Below, one piece after another: positions 11,995-13,724 of a stretch of 13,724 nt of DNA (position 1 is its first letter; every line of letters starts with the position of its first letter). The stretch is from DASUBN01 sp036263155 (GTDB lineage Bacteria > Pseudomonadota > Gammaproteobacteria > Natronospirales > REEB76). The translations under genes were made by a program, and so were the position numbers. A model generated the notes under the pieces. It ran no database searches and was not told where the DNA came from. It was given only the letters and a program-made list of their open reading frames with translations. Where the stretch lies: the NCBI GenBank assembly GCA_036263155.1, contig DATAHN010000139.1, forward strand, positions 1 through 13,724. The letters run 5' to 3'.

Positions 11995-13724
11995 TTGCGC
12001 CCAGTCTTAGAAGGAGTCGTAGCAGCCCTGTCCAGGCGGAGCCGCGCGCGCGCGCGCTTCACCGCGGCGCTGCTTTTGTCCTGCTGCGCCGCCGCCGCGC
12101 TCGCGGACGAGCCGATCGAGTCCATGGATGCCTGCCCCCTGCCGGATGCCTCGGTGCCCGAGCGCTGGGAGGGCGAGCACCTGTGGCAGGTCCTGGAGCA
12201 GGACGGCTATAAGATCAAGGACATCAAGATCACCGTGGACGGGGTGTTCGACCTCAGCGACCGCAAGGAGAACACCTGGTATGGCCGCACCGCCAACGCG
12301 CTGCACATCAACACCCACGACCACGTCATCCGCGACGAACTGCTGATCCGGCGCGGGCAGACCGTGGACGCGCGCCGCATCTACGAGAGCGAGCGGCGCC
12401 TGCGCGCGCTCCCCTACCTGCGCTTCGCCGACATCAAGCCCGCCGGCTGCATCGGCCACTCGGTGGTGGTGGAGGCGCACGTGAAGGACGCCTGGTCTCT
12501 GAAGTTCGACCTGAACTTCGCCCATGTGGGCGGCCAGAGCAGTCTCGGCGCCTCGTTCGAGGATGTGGATTTCCTCGGCACCGGCAAGACGCTCGCGGTC
12601 GGCCATCAGAGCGACGTGCAGCGCAGCCGCAACCAGGTCAGCTACAAGGACCCGGCGGTGTGGGGCAGCCGCTGGACCTTCGCCACCACCTACGCCCACC
12701 TCTCCGACGGCTTCACCCGCGCGCTCGATCTCAGCCAGCCGTTCTACGAGGACCAGGCGCCGTGGTCGGCGACGCTGCATTACCTGGATCAGCAGCAGAA
12801 CCTCAACTTCTACGAGAACTCGCAGGTAGCCTGGCGCGCGCCGGACATCACCCAGGACTTCGAGTTGGGTTCCATGTGGCTGCTCGGCTGGGACGGCGAG
12901 AATGGCTACGGCACCCGCGCCGGGGTGAGCTACATCAATCAGGACATCCGCTACGGCGCGCTGCAGCAGTTCCCCCCCAACGCGCTGGCCCGGCCGACCC
13001 TCACGCCGCGGCGCTACGTCGGCTTCGCCGGCGACTTCGAATACTTCGAGGATCACTTCGCGAGCTTCACCGACCTCGCGCTGATCGGGCGCACCGAGGA
13101 CTACAACCTGGGCTGGGACCACAAGGCCAGGCTCGGCTACTTCAGCGAGCAGTTGGGCAGCCGCGTGCCGGCCTGGTTCTACGATCTCACCGCCAGCTAC
13201 GGCGGCACGCCCTCCGACATGAGCCTGCTCTTGGCGAGCGGCGAGCTGCGCGGCCGCCATCAGCAGGGACGCGAGCAGGGCGGCTTCGCACAGCTGGCAT
13301 TCACGCTCTACAACCAGAGCCTGCCGCGCCAGACCTTGGTGCTGCACGGCGAGGCCGGCTTCGGCCTGCGCGCGGACCCTGAAGACCTGCAGTACCTGGG
13401 CGGCGTGCAGGGCATGCCCGGCTATCCGAACTACTATCTGATCGGCGACCGGCGCTGGCAGGGCCACGTGGCGGACCGTTACTTCAGCGATGCCTACCTG
13501 CTCAACATCTTCCGGGTGGGGTTCGAGGTGTACGGCGATTTCGGGCAGATCCGCCGGCCCGGCGGCGCCGGCTGGAGCCGCACGCTCATCGACGGCGGCA
13601 TCGCGCTGCGCCTCGGCGACGTGCGCAGCGCCTACGGCGGCGTGATCTACGTGACCTATGCCTGGCCGCTCGTGAAGCTGCCGGGCGCCACCGAGCGCCA
13701 GTTCGTCATCGGCAACCTGATCGA
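11995..13724 (+). CDS. Omp85-family outer-membrane protein (POTRA plus barrel), 3' end outside window
   Basis: The frame is open for 576 codons to the window edge with no stop. It starts with a basic signal peptide (RRSRARARF, then hydrophobic FTAALLLSCCAAAALA, predicted cut before DEP at residue 38). One POTRA domain follows (about 72-164), with IRRGQTVDARRIYESERRLRALPYLR the typical helix-pair segment. The rest is beta-barrel, with alternating strands and many aromatic residues, as in BamA/TamA-like surface antigens. Only one POTRA is visible, against five in BamA and three in TamA, so this is a distinct Omp85 subgroup, probably not the essential BamA. Role in protein or lipid transport is unknown. 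The TTG at 11995 is chosen by its ribosome site; GTG at 11974 is an alternative. A (CG)7 run lies in the signal-peptide codons. Confidence 0.88.
   Translation, partial: MRPVLEGVVAALSRRSRARARFTAALLLSCCAAAALADEPIESMDACPLPDASVPERWEGEHLWQVLEQDGYKIKDIKITVDGVFDLSDRKENTWYGRTANALHINTHDHVIRDELLIRRGQTVDARRIYESERRLRALPYLRFADIKPAGCIGHSVVVEAHVKDAWSLKFDLNFAHVGGQSSLGASFEDVDFLGTGKTLAVGHQSDVQRSRNQVSYKDPAVWGSRWTFATTYAHLSDGFTRALDLSQPFYEDQAPWSATLHYLDQQQNLNFYENSQVAWRAPDITQDFELGSMWLLGWDGENGYGTRAGVSYINQDIRYGALQQFPPNALARPTLTPRRYVGFAGDFEYFEDHFASFTDLALIGRTEDYNLGWDHKARLGYFSEQLGSRVPAWFYDLTASYGGTPSDMSLLLASGELRGRHQQGREQGGFAQLAFTLYNQSLPRQTLVLHGEAGFGLRADPEDLQYLGGVQGMPGYPNYYLIGDRRWQGHVADRYFSDAYLLNIFRVGFEVYGDFGQIRRPGGAGWSRTLIDGGIALRLGDVRSAYGGVIYVTYAWPLVKLPGATERQFVIGNLI
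12043..12057. repeat. Alternating CG run in the signal-peptide coding region
   Basis: Fifteen strictly alternating C and G bases encode part of the RARAR segment of the Omp85 signal peptide. Alternating CG can adopt the Z form and is prone to slippage of 2 bases, which would shift the frame just after the start. Confidence 0.7.

Noticed and set aside
12007..13467. 486-codon open frame on the minus strand
   Set aside because: It is antisense to the Omp85 gene, has low-complexity Ala/Val/Arg/Glu-rich translation, and no family motif. The + strand frame shows a signal peptide, POTRA domain and barrel.

Overview
The window is GC-rich bacterial chromosome of a Gram-negative organism. It carries a TonB-dependent receptor and an Omp85-type protein, both outer-membrane barrels. 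Gene content (LytTR two-component system, SIRT4-like sirtuin, GFA enzyme, YedA-like exporter, cysteine-bearing TonB receptor) and base composition suggest a gammaproteobacterium of the Lysobacterales/Nevskiales kind. That placement is inference; no rRNA or other taxonomic marker is present.

Layout. (1) 1-1762: 3' end of a TonB-dependent receptor on the + strand, closed by a textbook intrinsic terminator. (2) 1883-4873, minus strand: a membrane sensor histidine kinase of the LytS/AlgZ class, followed in transcription order by two paralogous LytTR response regulators. The 191-bp gap before the last regulator holds a 20-bp-spaced direct repeat and a perfect 11-bp hairpin. (3) 5008-5671: two small cysteine-rich proteins, divergently arranged. 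(4) 5679-7785, minus strand: Lrp/AsnC regulator, YedA-like EamA exporter, YbjQ-family protein and a small two-helix membrane protein. The last two overlap by one base. (5) 7786-7875: a short AT-rich island with a consensus -35 box, a probable leaderless start for the Lrp gene, and a 35-bp inverted repeat followed by six T. (6) 7876-10121, minus strand: a CPBP intramembrane protease gene, then an APC amino-acid permease gene 20 bp downstream. (7) 10235-11882, + strand: a compact operon of a DUF1761 membrane protein, a SIR2 deacylase and a GFA-family protein, with overlapping stop and start codons. (8) 11995 to the end: an Omp85 (POTRA plus barrel) outer-membrane protein with a TTG start, running off the window.

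How the genes work together. The Lrp regulator sits between an amino-acid permease and an EamA exporter, so amino-acid import/export under Lrp-type control is a reasonable inference. The kinase and its two regulators look like one signalling unit in which the kinase may feed both regulators, and the repeat before the second may be their binding site. The sirtuin, GFA protein and DUF1761 protein are co-transcribed, but no shared pathway is evident.

There is no tRNA, rRNA, CRISPR array, insertion sequence or phage gene visible. No gene-free stretch exceeds 300 bases (the longest is 191 bp, at 2690-2880). I see no clearly new multi-gene system; the most noteworthy signals are regulatory.
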